In this document: piece after piece, positions 9,184 to 17,129 of the stretch | How the letters are laid out: every line of letters begins with the position of its first letter | Position numbering within the stretch: position 1 is the first letter of the stretch | Source of the DNA: Pseudaminobacter sp040045035 | GTDB lineage: Bacteria > Pseudomonadota > Alphaproteobacteria > Rhizobiales > Rhizobiaceae | Direction of reading: 5' to 3' | DNA length: 64,000 bases | NCBI RefSeq assembly: GCF_040045035.1 | Contig: NZ_JBDZDS010000008.1 | Coordinates: forward strand, 62,001-126,000 | Notes under the pieces: model-generated | The model's input: the letters and a program-made list of their open reading frames with translations, nothing else | Databases searched by the model: none | Told to the model about the DNA's origin: nothing | Program-made: the position numbers and the translations under genes

Positions 9184-10791
9184 GTGCCCAACGATCGGCC
9201 GATGCCAGAATCTGCGCCAGGTTTTGCGGTGGAGGCCAGGCCGCGCCACGAGGCAAAACCGGCCGACCCGTGCGCGATGGTCATATTCGGGGCTGGTGGC
9301 GACCTCACCAAGCGCCTGATGGTGCCGGCACTCTACAACCTCTCGCGCACCGGCCTGCTGCCGGAGAAGTTCGCGCTCATCGGCGTGGACATGGCACAGG
9401 GAACCGTCGAGAGCTGGCAGGCGCATCTTCTCGACATGCTCAAGAGCTTCGTCGGCAATGCCGACGGCGGGTTCCAGATCGACGGGATCGACGAGGCGGC
9501 CTGGGCGCGGCTCGCCGACAAGATGTCATATGTCCAGGGAGACCTCACGACATCCGACGTGTACGAGAAAGTCCGCGCCGCGCTAGAGGAGGCCGAAGGG
9601 TCCCACGGCACGCGAGGCAACGCGATCTTCTATCTCGCCGTTGTCAGCCGGCTTTTCGGAACCGTGATCGATCGGCTCGGCGAGGCGGGGCTTACCGACG
9701 AGGGAGAGGGTGTCGGGGGGGAACCTTCCTTCTGGCGCCGCGTGGTGATCGAAAAGCCCTTCGGCCACAGCCAGGAGACGGCCCGTGAACTGAACGCTCG
9801 CATCCTGCGCACCCTGAAGGAGGACCAGATCTACCGGATCGACCACTTCCTCGGCAAGGATACGGTCCAGAGCATCATGGCGTTCCGCTTCGCCAACGGG
9901 CTGTTCGAGCCCATCTGGAACCGCGACCGGATCGATCATGTGCAGATCACGGTTGCCGAGACGGTGGGCGTGGAGCGGCGGGGCAAATTCTACGAGGAGA
10001 CCGGTGCGCTGCGCGACATGGTTCCGAACCATGTGTTCGCACTGCTTTCGATGGTGGCTATGGAGCCGCCCACCGGCTTCGATGCCGCGTCGGTCCGCAA
10101 CAAGAAGGCCGAGGTCTTTGCCGCGATGCCGGCCGCCAGTCCGGAATGGGCGGTGCGTGGCCAGTATGGGGCCGGCGTGGTGCTGGGCACGCGGACGAAG
10201 GCCTATCGCCACGAGCCGGACGTAGCGGCGGACTCCAGCACCGAAACCTATGTCGCCATGCGGCTCGAGATCGACAACTGGCGCTGGGCCGGCGTGCCAT
10301 TCTACCTGCGGACGGGCAAGCACATGCCGCAGCGGACCACCGAAATTGCCCTGCGCTTCAAGCAGGCGCCCGCAGCGGTATTCCAGGACACGCCGGTCAC
10401 GTCGCTGCGCCCCAACTGGCTGGTGCTGAACATCGCCCCCGAGGAGGGGATTTCCCTGCAGTTCGAGGTCAAGTGCCCCGGCCCGGTGGTGGACCTTGCC
10501 GCCGTGAAAATGGATTTCCGCTACAATAACTGGTTCCCCAAGGAGCCGAATGTCGGATACGAAACGCTGATCTACGACGTCATGATCGGCGACCAGATGC
10601 TGTTCATGCGGGCCGACATGGTGGAGGAAACCTGGCGCATCGTGCAGCCGGTGCTCGACGCCTGGGCGGAAAAAAAGCCGGATTTCCCGAACTATGCCTC
10701 AGGAAGCGATGGTCCCGAGGTCGCCAACGAAATGGTCGCCTGTGATGGAAACCGGGCGTGGCGCCGTCTTTCGCCATCGATGCGGAAGTAG
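9184..10791 (+). CDS. zwf: Glucose-6-phosphate 1-dehydrogenase
   Basis: The product oxidises glucose-6-phosphate to 6-phosphogluconolactone with reduction of NAD(P). The coenzyme-binding fingerprint is FGAGGDLTKR (the usual form is GASGDLxKR). The substrate/active-site signature is YRIDHFLGK, followed by FANGLFEPIWNRDRIDHVQI. AVIEKPFGH-like and YLRTGKHMPQRTTEIALRF segments are also present. I choose GTG 9184 because GGAG (9173-9176) lies 7 bases upstream; ATG 9202 lacks a ribosome-binding site. That gives 535 residues, about 30 more than typical, as an N-terminal extension. It is the last gene of the pentose-phosphate operon. A 6-phosphogluconolactonase gene, often beside zwf, is absent here. 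Confidence 0.94.
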   Translation: MPNDRPMPESAPGFAVEARPRHEAKPADPCAMVIFGAGGDLTKRLMVPALYNLSRTGLLPEKFALIGVDMAQGTVESWQAHLLDMLKSFVGNADGGFQIDGIDEAAWARLADKMSYVQGDLTTSDVYEKVRAALEEAEGSHGTRGNAIFYLAVVSRLFGTVIDRLGEAGLTDEGEGVGGEPSFWRRVVIEKPFGHSQETARELNARILRTLKEDQIYRIDHFLGKDTVQSIMAFRFANGLFEPIWNRDRIDHVQITVAETVGVERRGKFYEETGALRDMVPNHVFALLSMVAMEPPTGFDAASVRNKKAEVFAAMPAASPEWAVRGQYGAGVVLGTRTKAYRHEPDVAADSSTETYVAMRLEIDNWRWAGVPFYLRTGKHMPQRTTEIALRFKQAPAAVFQDTPVTSLRPNWLVLNIAPEEGISLQFEVKCPGPVVDLAAVKMDFRYNNWFPKEPNVGYETLIYDVMIGDQMLFMRADMVEETWRIVQPVLDAWAEKKPDFPNYASGSDGPEVANEMVACDGNRAWRRLSPSMRK

Positions 10792-10831
10792 GGAAGATCA
10801 GTTTCCGACGTTGGGCTTTGTCCATATGCCA

Positions 10832-10866
10832 CGGCCGGGGCGATCCACTCGCCCCGGCCGGTTTCT
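10832..10866 (+). terminator. Strong hairpin terminator after zwf
   Basis: A perfect 12-bp stem, CGGCCGGGGCGA (10832-10843) with TCGCCCCGGCCG (10849-10860), encloses a 5-base loop and is followed by GTTTCTC. It lies 40 bases past the zwf stop and between convergent zwf and the GlsB-type gene, so it probably ends the pentose-phosphate operon and may work in both directions. Confidence 0.7.
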
Positions 10867-10884
10867 CATACGGTTGTATCCCGA

Positions 10885-11172
10885 TTACGGGTGATGGTGC
10901 CTTTGCCAAGTGCCGGCGTCGTGTACCAGCCGGCCGATCAGCAGCAGCACCAGCGAGCCGATAATCGCGTTAATGGTCCAGGCCACAAGGGGCGCGCCAA
11001 TATGAACGCCGATCATCGGGAGCAGCCAGGTACCGAGGAAAGCGCCGACGATTCCGATGATAAGGTCGCCTATCATTCCGAACCTGGAGCCTTGAACGAG
11101 CTGGTCAGCGAGCCATCCGAGGACGAGACCGACCACCAGCACGATCACAACATTTTCCGCTGACATGTACAT
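10885..11172 (-). CDS. GlsB/YeaQ/YmgE family stress-associated membrane protein
   Basis: This 95-residue, very hydrophobic protein has three predicted membrane helices (about residues 8-26, 34-52 and 62-82) and glycine-rich motifs (GLVLGWLADQLVQG, GDLIIGIVGAFLGTWLLP, INAIIGSLVLLLIGRLV) typical of the transglycosylase-associated protein family (PF04226). It ends in a short histidine-rich tail (RHHHP). The family is linked to general stress responses in many bacteria, but its molecular role is not established. GGAGG lies about 8 bases before ATG 11172; ATG 11166 is a possible alternative. The gene is transcribed toward zwf and follows the Crp-family gene on the same strand after 157 bases. Confidence 0.85.
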   Translation of the reverse strand: MYMSAENVVIVLVVGLVLGWLADQLVQGSRFGMIGDLIIGIVGAFLGTWLLPMIGVHIGAPLVAWTINAIIGSLVLLLIGRLVHDAGTWQRHHHP

Positions 11173-11329
11173 GTTATGCCTCCAACTATGGAAGCTGGGC
11201 GCCCCAGGCTCTGTACAGTCCGGGAGGAGGGGCGGCCCACTCCTTCGCCATGATGCTACGTCTGCGTCAAAATAAAGACTGTGCAAAATTGCACACCGCG
11301 ACAAATTGCACGTCAAATGCCCCGGCGTT

Positions 11330-12001
11330 TCATGTCTTCGGTCTCGGTTGGTCTGGCAAGATGACGCTTGCCAGCGAGCCATGGACTTTGATGGTGCCAT
11401 TATAGTCTATGAAACCCTGCTTGCGGAACTTGTTCATGAAGAAGCTGACGCGGGAACGTGTCGTCCCGATCATCTCCGCAAGCATCTCCTGGCTGATCTT
11501 CGTGGCGATCGGCTCAGGCTTGCCCTCCTTGTCGAAATGAGCCAGCCGCAGCAGCAGCCGCGCGAGCCGCTTTTCGCTAGAATTGAACAGCTGGTCGACC
11601 AGGTCCGCCTCCAGGCGGGTAGTCCGGTCCAGCAGGTGTGCGATGAACATTTCGCAGAATGCCGGTTCGCGACGTATCAGGCGCATGACCGTTGCCTTTT
11701 CGAGCCGCACGACTACCGAAGCGGTCATGGCGGTTGCCGTGGCCGTGCGCAGCGCTTGCCTGGCGAGACAACCTTCGCCGAAGAATTCACCGGCCCCAAG
11801 GATGCCGATCACCGCCTCCTTGCCCTGTTCCGAGACGACAGTGACCTTCACGCGGCCCTGCCGCAGGTAGTAGACCGCATCGGCGAGGTCGCCTTGCGAA
11901 AAGACGATCTGGTCTTCGTCATAACTGCCAATGCTGCGCCCTTCGCCGACCTTGGCGAGAAAGGACTTCGGATCGAATGAGGCACTACGTCTGTTCGACA
12001 T
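11330..12001 (-). CDS. Crp/Fnr family transcriptional regulator
   Basis: The 223-residue protein has an N-terminal cyclic-nucleotide-binding beta-barrel (about residues 20-130: IGSYDEDQIVFSQGDLADAV, YYLRQGRVKV, GEFFGEGCLARQ), a dimerisation helix and a C-terminal Crp winged helix (ISQEMLAEMIGTTRSRVSFF, MNKFRKQGFIDYNG). The N-terminus has no cysteine cluster, so it is not an FNR-type iron-sulphur oxygen sensor, and the ligand is unknown. I prefer ATG 12001 because AGGA precedes it; an upstream ATG at 12052 has no ribosome-binding site. It is divergent from the slipin gene and upstream of the GlsB-type gene, suggesting a stress- or energy-responsive regulator. Target genes cannot be assigned. 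Confidence 0.88.
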   Translation of the reverse strand: MSNRRSASFDPKSFLAKVGEGRSIGSYDEDQIVFSQGDLADAVYYLRQGRVKVTVVSEQGKEAVIGILGAGEFFGEGCLARQALRTATATAMTASVVVRLEKATVMRLIRREPAFCEMFIAHLLDRTTRLEADLVDQLFNSSEKRLARLLLRLAHFDKEGKPEPIATKISQEMLAEMIGTTRSRVSFFMNKFRKQGFIDYNGTIKVHGSLASVILPDQPRPKT

Positions 12002-12101
12002 CCCGCGATCCTCTGGGCGTAGCCTTCGATCCGGCGAAGCATTTGTTATCATAGTATTTTTTTCTGGTTGTAGCTGTCTGAATCTCGCCTTCGGACCCTT
12101 G

Positions 12102-12129
12102 CGGGCCAACACGTTCGCGTGTTGGCCCG
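12102..12129. repeat. Perfect 12-bp hairpin with TTCG/CGAA loop between divergent genes
   Basis: CGGGCCAACACG (12102-12113) and CGTGTTGGCCCG (12118-12129) pair perfectly around the tetraloop TTCG. There is no T-run on either side. The hairpin lies between the divergent Crp-family and slipin genes, about 100 bases upstream of the former and 156 upstream of the latter. It would be an exceptionally stable UUCG-capped stem if transcribed rightward. No coding frame covers it. Confidence 0.6.
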
Positions 12130-12284
12130 GTGAACGGCAGGCGGAACGCCTTGTCAGCGAAAATGTTACTTCATTTTGGTTCGGGTCCTTGAGGGGCGCG
12201 TGAACGATATTGCCCGGCGAGGGTCCTGCGGTAGTTCAATAATGAAGCCTGCAAAACTGCCTGATCGAGCAGGGAGCGGAGGCA

Positions 12285-13154
12285 ATGAACCCTATAGCTT
12301 TATTTCTCAGTCTGGTCTTCGCGGCGGCAGGCGCGGCTCTGAGTGCAAAAGGGCATCCTTACTGGGCCGTCCCCTTTTTCATCGTTGCGATACTTGTCGC
12401 CGCCTCGCTGAAGATGGCGAACACCTGGCAGAGGTTTGTCATCCTGCGCGCGGGCAAGCTGCTTGGCGTGAGGGGGCCCGGGCTGTTCCTGATCATTCCG
12501 GTCGTCGACAATGTGGTGGCCATCATCGACCAGCGCATCCAGACCACGGCCTTCAGCGCCGAACAGGCGCTGACGCGCGACACGGTGCCCGTGAACGTGG
12601 ACGCGATCATCTTCTGGTTCGTACATAATGCGCAGCACGCGGCGTTGAACATCACCAACTACCGCGAGGCGATCGATCGTGTCGCCCAGACATCCCTGCG
12701 CGAGATGATCGGGGCAACCATGCTCTCGGAGCTGCTGTCGGAACGCAAGGCTGCCGACGAGCGGCTGCGCAGCGAAATCAGCCGCAAGATCGTCGATTGG
12801 GGCATCTCGGTGAAGGCGGTCGAAATCCGCGATGTCGCCATCCCTGTCGCCCTTCAGGACGCGATGTCCAGACAGGCCCAGGCCGAGCGCGAGAAGCAGG
12901 CACGCGTGATCCTCGGTTCGGCTGAAGCGGCGATAGCAAGCAAATTCGTGGAGGCGGCCAACACCTATTCGGATCATCCGATGGCCATGCAGCTGCGCGC
13001 CATGAACATCATCTACGAAACGACCAAGGAGCGCGGAACAACCATCCTCATTCCGTCATCGATGGTCGATAGCCTGAACCCGGTGGTTGCGCTTGCGCTG
13101 GCTGGAAAGGAGGCCGCGCCGAAAAAGCGAAGAGCCACGGTGCCGGCGAAATGA
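12285..13154 (+). CDS. SPFH/band-7 domain protein, slipin type
   Basis: The 289-residue protein begins with two hydrophobic segments (about residues 3-20 and 27-43) that anchor it in the inner membrane. A band-7/SPFH domain (about 45-210) follows: QRFVILRAGKLLGVRGPGLF, IIPVVDNVVAIIDQRIQTT, RDTVPVNVDAIIFWFV. It then has a helical, Ala/Glu-rich stretch (QAQAEREKQARVILGSAEAA). This architecture is that of bacterial slipins/stomatins, which oligomerise at membranes and often modulate proteolysis or channel activity. Many slipins pair with an NfeD protease, which is absent here. Start ATG 12285 has a strong GGAGCGGAGG upstream. It is divergent from the Crp-family gene. Confidence 0.88.
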   Translation: MNPIALFLSLVFAAAGAALSAKGHPYWAVPFFIVAILVAASLKMANTWQRFVILRAGKLLGVRGPGLFLIIPVVDNVVAIIDQRIQTTAFSAEQALTRDTVPVNVDAIIFWFVHNAQHAALNITNYREAIDRVAQTSLREMIGATMLSELLSERKAADERLRSEISRKIVDWGISVKAVEIRDVAIPVALQDAMSRQAQAEREKQARVILGSAEAAIASKFVEAANTYSDHPMAMQLRAMNIIYETTKERGTTILIPSSMVDSLNPVVALALAGKEAAPKKRRATVPAK

Positions 13155-13178
13155 CGGCTTCGGCGGGGCGGCGCGAGA

Positions 13179-14528
13179 TCAGCCGCTGGGGATAGGCGAT
13201 GGTTCGGCACTGGACGGAGCATGCCGGCCGCCGAGATGGGGGCTTTCGAAGTCGAGCCGCAGCAGCCCCGCGCGCACTTCCGGCGCGGACATGAACAGGT
13301 TCCAGAGGAGGCCGGTCCTGTAGTTCTCCGCCATGATGACGATCGGCCCCTGATTGACGGCCAGATAGGTCCTCGCATACCAGTTTCGGCCTTCCGAGAA
13401 GGCATCTACGATGCCGAACCGGCCCCAGATGCGCTTCCTTGGCTTGCTCAAGAAATAGCGCAAGGCCCGCATCGCTTCGACCGGAACGTAGGGAAGGCTT
13501 GCGACGGCGGCGCTCGGCGTGATCACGCCCATGTCGAGGTCTGGCGCGTGGGCAACATAGCCCACCGGGCCGTGGCTGGCGGTGAGCCCCCAGCAGTCAG
13601 GCCCGTAACCGTGGTGGCCGTGCGGGTTGGCGACGCAATGCGCATGGTTGATCCGGGCGTGCCGGACGTTCTGCTCCCAATAGTCGGCGTGGCGGTCTTT
13701 CAGCCCGCGCGGATCGAGGCCGCAGAAGGAATAATGCGCCAGGAACATGGGCCCGCCATAGTCCATGCCGAGCGGCAGCTCGATGCCGTAATAGCTCTTG
13801 CCGTTGCGGAACGCCGGGCCGGCGGCAAAGCACTCATGGTAGGCGGCGGCGGCGATCGGGTAAGTGTGCGAGCCGGCCGCGAGAATGTAGGCCACCAGGC
13901 ACTCGTTCCAGCCGGCAACCCTGTGGTTCATTGCCCAGCCATGCTTGGGACTCCAGTGCCAATAGAGGTGGGTGCCGCCGCGGGTGAACCAGTTCCAATC
14001 GGCCTGTGCCAGCAGATCGTCGATCTGCACGCGCAATTCCTGCTCGCCGCCTGCCGTGTCGTCGAAATATTCGCGGACACATATCAATCCCTGGAAGAGG
14101 AAGGCGGTCTCCACCAGGTCCGCGCCGTCGTCCTTGCGCCCAAAGGGAATCGTCTCGCCTGTCCGGCCGTCCAGGAAGTGCGGGAACATGCCGTGGTAGC
14201 GATGGGCCTTTGCGAGGAAAGTCACCATCGTGGAAATGCGTTCGACAGCCTCGCTGCGGGAAATCCACCCGCGTTCGACCGCGACGATGATCGCCATCAC
14301 GCCGAATCCGGATCCGCCGACGGCGACGAGATCGCCTTTCGGGTCTCCCGTGGTCTTCTGGCGATCGCGCGCCAGGCCGGAAGTCGGGTGGGCGCCTTCC
14401 CAGAAAAAGCGAAACGTTTGTCGCTGCACCTCGTCGAGTAGTGCCGCGTCGTCGTGTTCAAGAGCGGGAAAGAAGTCGATGGAGGCGCTGAGTTGCATCC
14501 GATTGAACCACTGCATGCTTTTTTGCAT
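13179..14528 (-). CDS. Glucoamylase-like glycoside hydrolase (PF10091; possible beta-1,2-glucanase)
   Basis: This 449-residue protein resembles the PF10091 glycoamylase family, an (alpha/alpha)6-barrel group that includes GH144 endo-beta-1,2-glucanases. Recognisable stretches are LLDEVQRQTFRFFWEGAHP near the N-terminus, TGDPKGDLVAVGGSGFGVMA, ETAFLFQGL, WNECLVAYILAAGSHTYP, CWGLTASHGP and YLAVNQGPIVIMAENYRTGL near the end. There is no signal peptide, so the enzyme is predicted to be cytoplasmic. Beta-1,2-glucans are made by many Rhizobiales, which makes a role in their turnover attractive, but the substrate cannot be read from sequence. The ATG at 14528 lacks a clear ribosome-binding site (14516 and 14498 are alternatives) and lies inside a GCATGC inverted repeat. 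Confidence 0.78.
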   Translation of the reverse strand: MQKSMQWFNRMQLSASIDFFPALEHDDAALLDEVQRQTFRFFWEGAHPTSGLARDRQKTTGDPKGDLVAVGGSGFGVMAIIVAVERGWISRSEAVERISTMVTFLAKAHRYHGMFPHFLDGRTGETIPFGRKDDGADLVETAFLFQGLICVREYFDDTAGGEQELRVQIDDLLAQADWNWFTRGGTHLYWHWSPKHGWAMNHRVAGWNECLVAYILAAGSHTYPIAAAAYHECFAAGPAFRNGKSYYGIELPLGMDYGGPMFLAHYSFCGLDPRGLKDRHADYWEQNVRHARINHAHCVANPHGHHGYGPDCWGLTASHGPVGYVAHAPDLDMGVITPSAAVASLPYVPVEAMRALRYFLSKPRKRIWGRFGIVDAFSEGRNWYARTYLAVNQGPIVIMAENYRTGLLWNLFMSAPEVRAGLLRLDFESPHLGGRHAPSSAEPSPIPSG

Positions 14529-14530
14529 GC
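14513..14530. repeat. Inverted repeat over the glycoside hydrolase start
   Basis: GCATGC (14513-14518) and GCATGC (14525-14530) flank six T residues. On the minus strand the repeat spans the candidate start codons at 14528 and 14516, so a hairpin in the mRNA could occlude initiation. Function is inferred only. Confidence 0.4.
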
Positions 14531-14788
14531 GGCGAGGTAGTGTCTGTGGAGGCTTACTACAAGCTCGTATGCTGCGACAATCGCGTCGAGAGGCCGGTGA
14601 TCGCGCAGTTGTTACACCGGCCCGCCGACAAGCCGGTGGAGGCGTATCTCAAAGGGTGCAATCCGCGACAATTGATCAATCGATGCGGGAACGGAAGCCT
14701 CGCGGTTACGTTGCGCAGACAGGAGAGCAAAGTGGTGAAACGCCGCGATCATGGGCCAACATGATCGCGAGTTGGAGCATTGAAGAAG

Positions 14789-15439
14789 ATGTCCAGCGTT
14801 CACTTCGCAGCAGACCGCCCGGAAAGACCACACGACAACCCGAACCGCCGCGACTTCCTCTACATTGCCACCGCATGCTTCGGAGTGGTTGGCACTGGAG
14901 CCGCCCTCTGGCCGTTCATCGACCAGATGAGACCCGATGCAAGCGCGCTCGCCGCCGGCGGGCCTGTCGACGTGGACGTGTCGAAGATCGGCCCGGGCCA
15001 GCAGGTCACGGTCCGCTGGCGAGGAACGCCAGTGTTCATCATCGACCGACCGGATGCTGCGCTGAAGACATTGCAAGACCCCATCCTGGTGGCGATGCTC
15101 TCGGATCCGGATTCGACGGTGGAACAGCAGCCGCCTTACGCCAGGAACTGGTCGCGATCGGTCAATCCACGCTATGCCGTGCTGGTCGGAGTCTGCACCC
15201 ATCTGGGGTGCATTCCGCTGTTCCAGCCCCAAGCCGACCCGAGCCGGGAATGGTTCGGCGGCTATTTCTGCCCTTGCCACGGCTCGAAATACGACCTCGC
15301 CGGCCGCGTCTACAACCATGTGCCGGCGCCCTACAACCTGCCCGTCCCGCCCTATCATTTCACCTCGCCGACGAATCTGCGGATCGGCGAGAATCCGCCG
15401 GGCGAGTCGTTCGACTTCAGCTCGATCGTGCAGGTCTGA
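14789..15439 (+). CDS. petA: Orphan Rieske iron-sulphur subunit of ubiquinol-cytochrome c reductase type
   Basis: The 216-residue protein has a twin-arginine motif (NRRDFLYIATACFGVVG) combined with a membrane anchor (about residues 22-44). A Rieske fold follows, with the two [2Fe-2S] ligand boxes CTHLGC and CPCHGS and the conserved VPPYHF tail motif. It would be exported by the Tat route and tethered to the inner membrane, carrying electrons from quinol to cytochrome c1. No cytochrome b or c1 gene is adjacent, so this is a stand-alone copy. ATG 14789 is preferred. A TTG at 14780, 2 bases after GGAG (14774-14777), is a possible but less likely start. It converges on the efflux lipoprotein gene, 19 bases away. 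Confidence 0.9.
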   Translation: MSSVHFAADRPERPHDNPNRRDFLYIATACFGVVGTGAALWPFIDQMRPDASALAAGGPVDVDVSKIGPGQQVTVRWRGTPVFIIDRPDAALKTLQDPILVAMLSDPDSTVEQQPPYARNWSRSVNPRYAVLVGVCTHLGCIPLFQPQADPSREWFGGYFCPCHGSKYDLAGRVYNHVPAPYNLPVPPYHFTSPTNLRIGENPPGESFDFSSIVQV

Positions 15440-15458
15440 CCCAGAACCGGCCTGCGTT

Positions 15459-16952
15459 CTACTGCGTCTCGAAAGCGGCCTGCTGTACCGGCCACAGCCA
15501 GCCGCCGCCGAGCGCCTGAAACAGACTGGTGCAGGCCAGCATCCTGCTCAGCCGCACCTGCACCAGCGTGGTCTCGGCGGTGAAAAGCGTCTGCTCAGTC
15601 TGCAGGACGTTGATCAGGCTGACCGTGCCCGCGTGCAGTTGCGCTTCCGCCACCTCGAAGGCCTTGCGCGAATTGGTGACCACGTCCTTCTGAAGGCGTT
15701 CCTGGATGGTCGTCTGCTCAAGGGCGACCAGCGCCATCTCCACGTCGGAGAACCCTGCAAGCACGGCCTTGCGGTAGGCCTGCAGGTTCTGCAGTTGAAC
15801 ACCCCTGGCCTGCTGCAACTGGCTTTCGAGCAGGAAGCCGTCGAAGATCGGCTGCGAAAGGCTTGCCACGAGGGTGTAGTACCAGTGACCCGGCGTGAAC
15901 AGCTTGGCCAACTGCATGCTCTGGTAACCAGTCGTGCCGGTCAGTGTTATCTGCGGCAGAAATGCGGCCCGCGCCACCTCGACGCTGAAGTTGGAGGCGG
16001 CAAGCTGTGCCTCGGCCTGGCGGATGTCGGGACGTCGGGAGATCAGTTCGGACGGCAGACCGGGCGTCACGCGCGGAACCGTGATCTGGTTCAGGCTGCG
16101 GCCCTTGACGCCAAAGTCGGAGGCAGCGCGGGCGACCAGCACGGCGAGCGCGGCCGTGTTCTGCCTCAACGTCACCTCAAGCGGTGGGATGGAGGCGCGC
16201 ACCGTGGCCACAAGCGCGGCCTGCTGCGACACGTCCAGCTGCGAGGCGGTGCCGCCGGCGAACTCCTTCTGGACGAGATCGAGAATGCGCGTCGAAGCTG
16301 CAAGGTTGCTGCGTGCGACGCGTATCTGATCCTGCGCGGCCAGGATCTGGAAATAAGTGTTGGCGACGGTCGTAATTGTCGTGAGCGTGACGATTTCACG
16401 ATTGAACCGGCTGGCTGCCGCGCTCTCGGCGGCGGAAAACAGCGCGGCCCGGTTCTTTCCCCAGAAGTCGACTATGTAGCTTGCGGTGAGCCCGACATTG
16501 TAGAGCGAGTAGGTTTCGGCAGGAGTGGTGGTTCCGTTGATGGTGGTGGAGGCCACGCGTACGCGCTCGGCGCTTGCCGTGCCGGTGAGGCTTGGGAACA
16601 GCGGCGCGCCGGCGATGCCGACCTGCGCGTCGGCCTGAACGATCTGCGCCACCGCCACCGCGACGTCCAGGTTCGCTACCTGCGCCTCCTGGATGAGCTT
16701 GGTCAGCTCATCGGAGCGGAAGCCGCGCCACCAGTCCAGTGCAGGAACCGCCTCCTCGACATTCTTCTTCGGGCCATTCTTGTAGGCGTCGGGAATCTCA
16801 AGGGCGGCATGGGGCTTTTCGGAGCCGAGAATACAACCTGACAGGCTGAGGCCAATGAGACCCATCGAGAGAAAAAGGCCAAACCGGTTGGCTCTGTGTG
16901 CAGGGCGTCTCAGGAGACCGGGAAGGATTGCCTTGCAAGTAACGCCACGCAT
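15459..16952 (-). CDS. RND efflux outer-membrane lipoprotein, NodT family
   Basis: The 497-residue TolC-like protein carries a lipoprotein signal peptide ending in the lipobox LSLSGC, so it is lipid-anchored and forms the outer-membrane channel of a tripartite pump. NodT/OprM features include WWRGFRSDELTKLIQEAQ near residue 80, paired helical repeats (ADAQVGIAGAPLFPSLTGTA and DIRQAEAQLAASNFSVEVAR) and PELI-type SRRPDIRQAE. It lies 177 bases downstream of the second RND permease on the same strand and completes the adaptor-permease-permease-channel set. ATG 16952 starts before the signal peptide. An upstream TTG at 17030 would add 26 unlikely residues. Confidence 0.9.
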   Translation of the reverse strand: MRGVTCKAILPGLLRRPAHRANRFGLFLSMGLIGLSLSGCILGSEKPHAALEIPDAYKNGPKKNVEEAVPALDWWRGFRSDELTKLIQEAQVANLDVAVAVAQIVQADAQVGIAGAPLFPSLTGTASAERVRVASTTINGTTTPAETYSLYNVGLTASYIVDFWGKNRAALFSAAESAAASRFNREIVTLTTITTVANTYFQILAAQDQIRVARSNLAASTRILDLVQKEFAGGTASQLDVSQQAALVATVRASIPPLEVTLRQNTAALAVLVARAASDFGVKGRSLNQITVPRVTPGLPSELISRRPDIRQAEAQLAASNFSVEVARAAFLPQITLTGTTGYQSMQLAKLFTPGHWYYTLVASLSQPIFDGFLLESQLQQARGVQLQNLQAYRKAVLAGFSDVEMALVALEQTTIQERLQKDVVTNSRKAFEVAEAQLHAGTVSLINVLQTEQTLFTAETTLVQVRLSRMLACTSLFQALGGGWLWPVQQAAFETQ

Positions 16953-17129
16953 CAGGTGTCCAGCCAGGGTTCTGTAACCATCTAACCCCCAGCGTGCTTC
17001 GGTCGCGAAAGCTGCCTCTGGAGTCCCCAATATTCACGCTCGATCGATGTCGAGCAGGAATAGTAGTCAGGAAAGAAAGCGCGTGCCAACGCTCGCGAAG
17101 TATAGAACCGGCGTTATCCTCTGACATCT

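Noticed and set aside
11330..12001. FNR-type oxygen sensor
   Set aside because: The N-terminal cysteine cluster needed for the 4Fe-4S sensor is absent, and no TTGAT-N4-ATCAA site was seen in the adjacent intergenic region.
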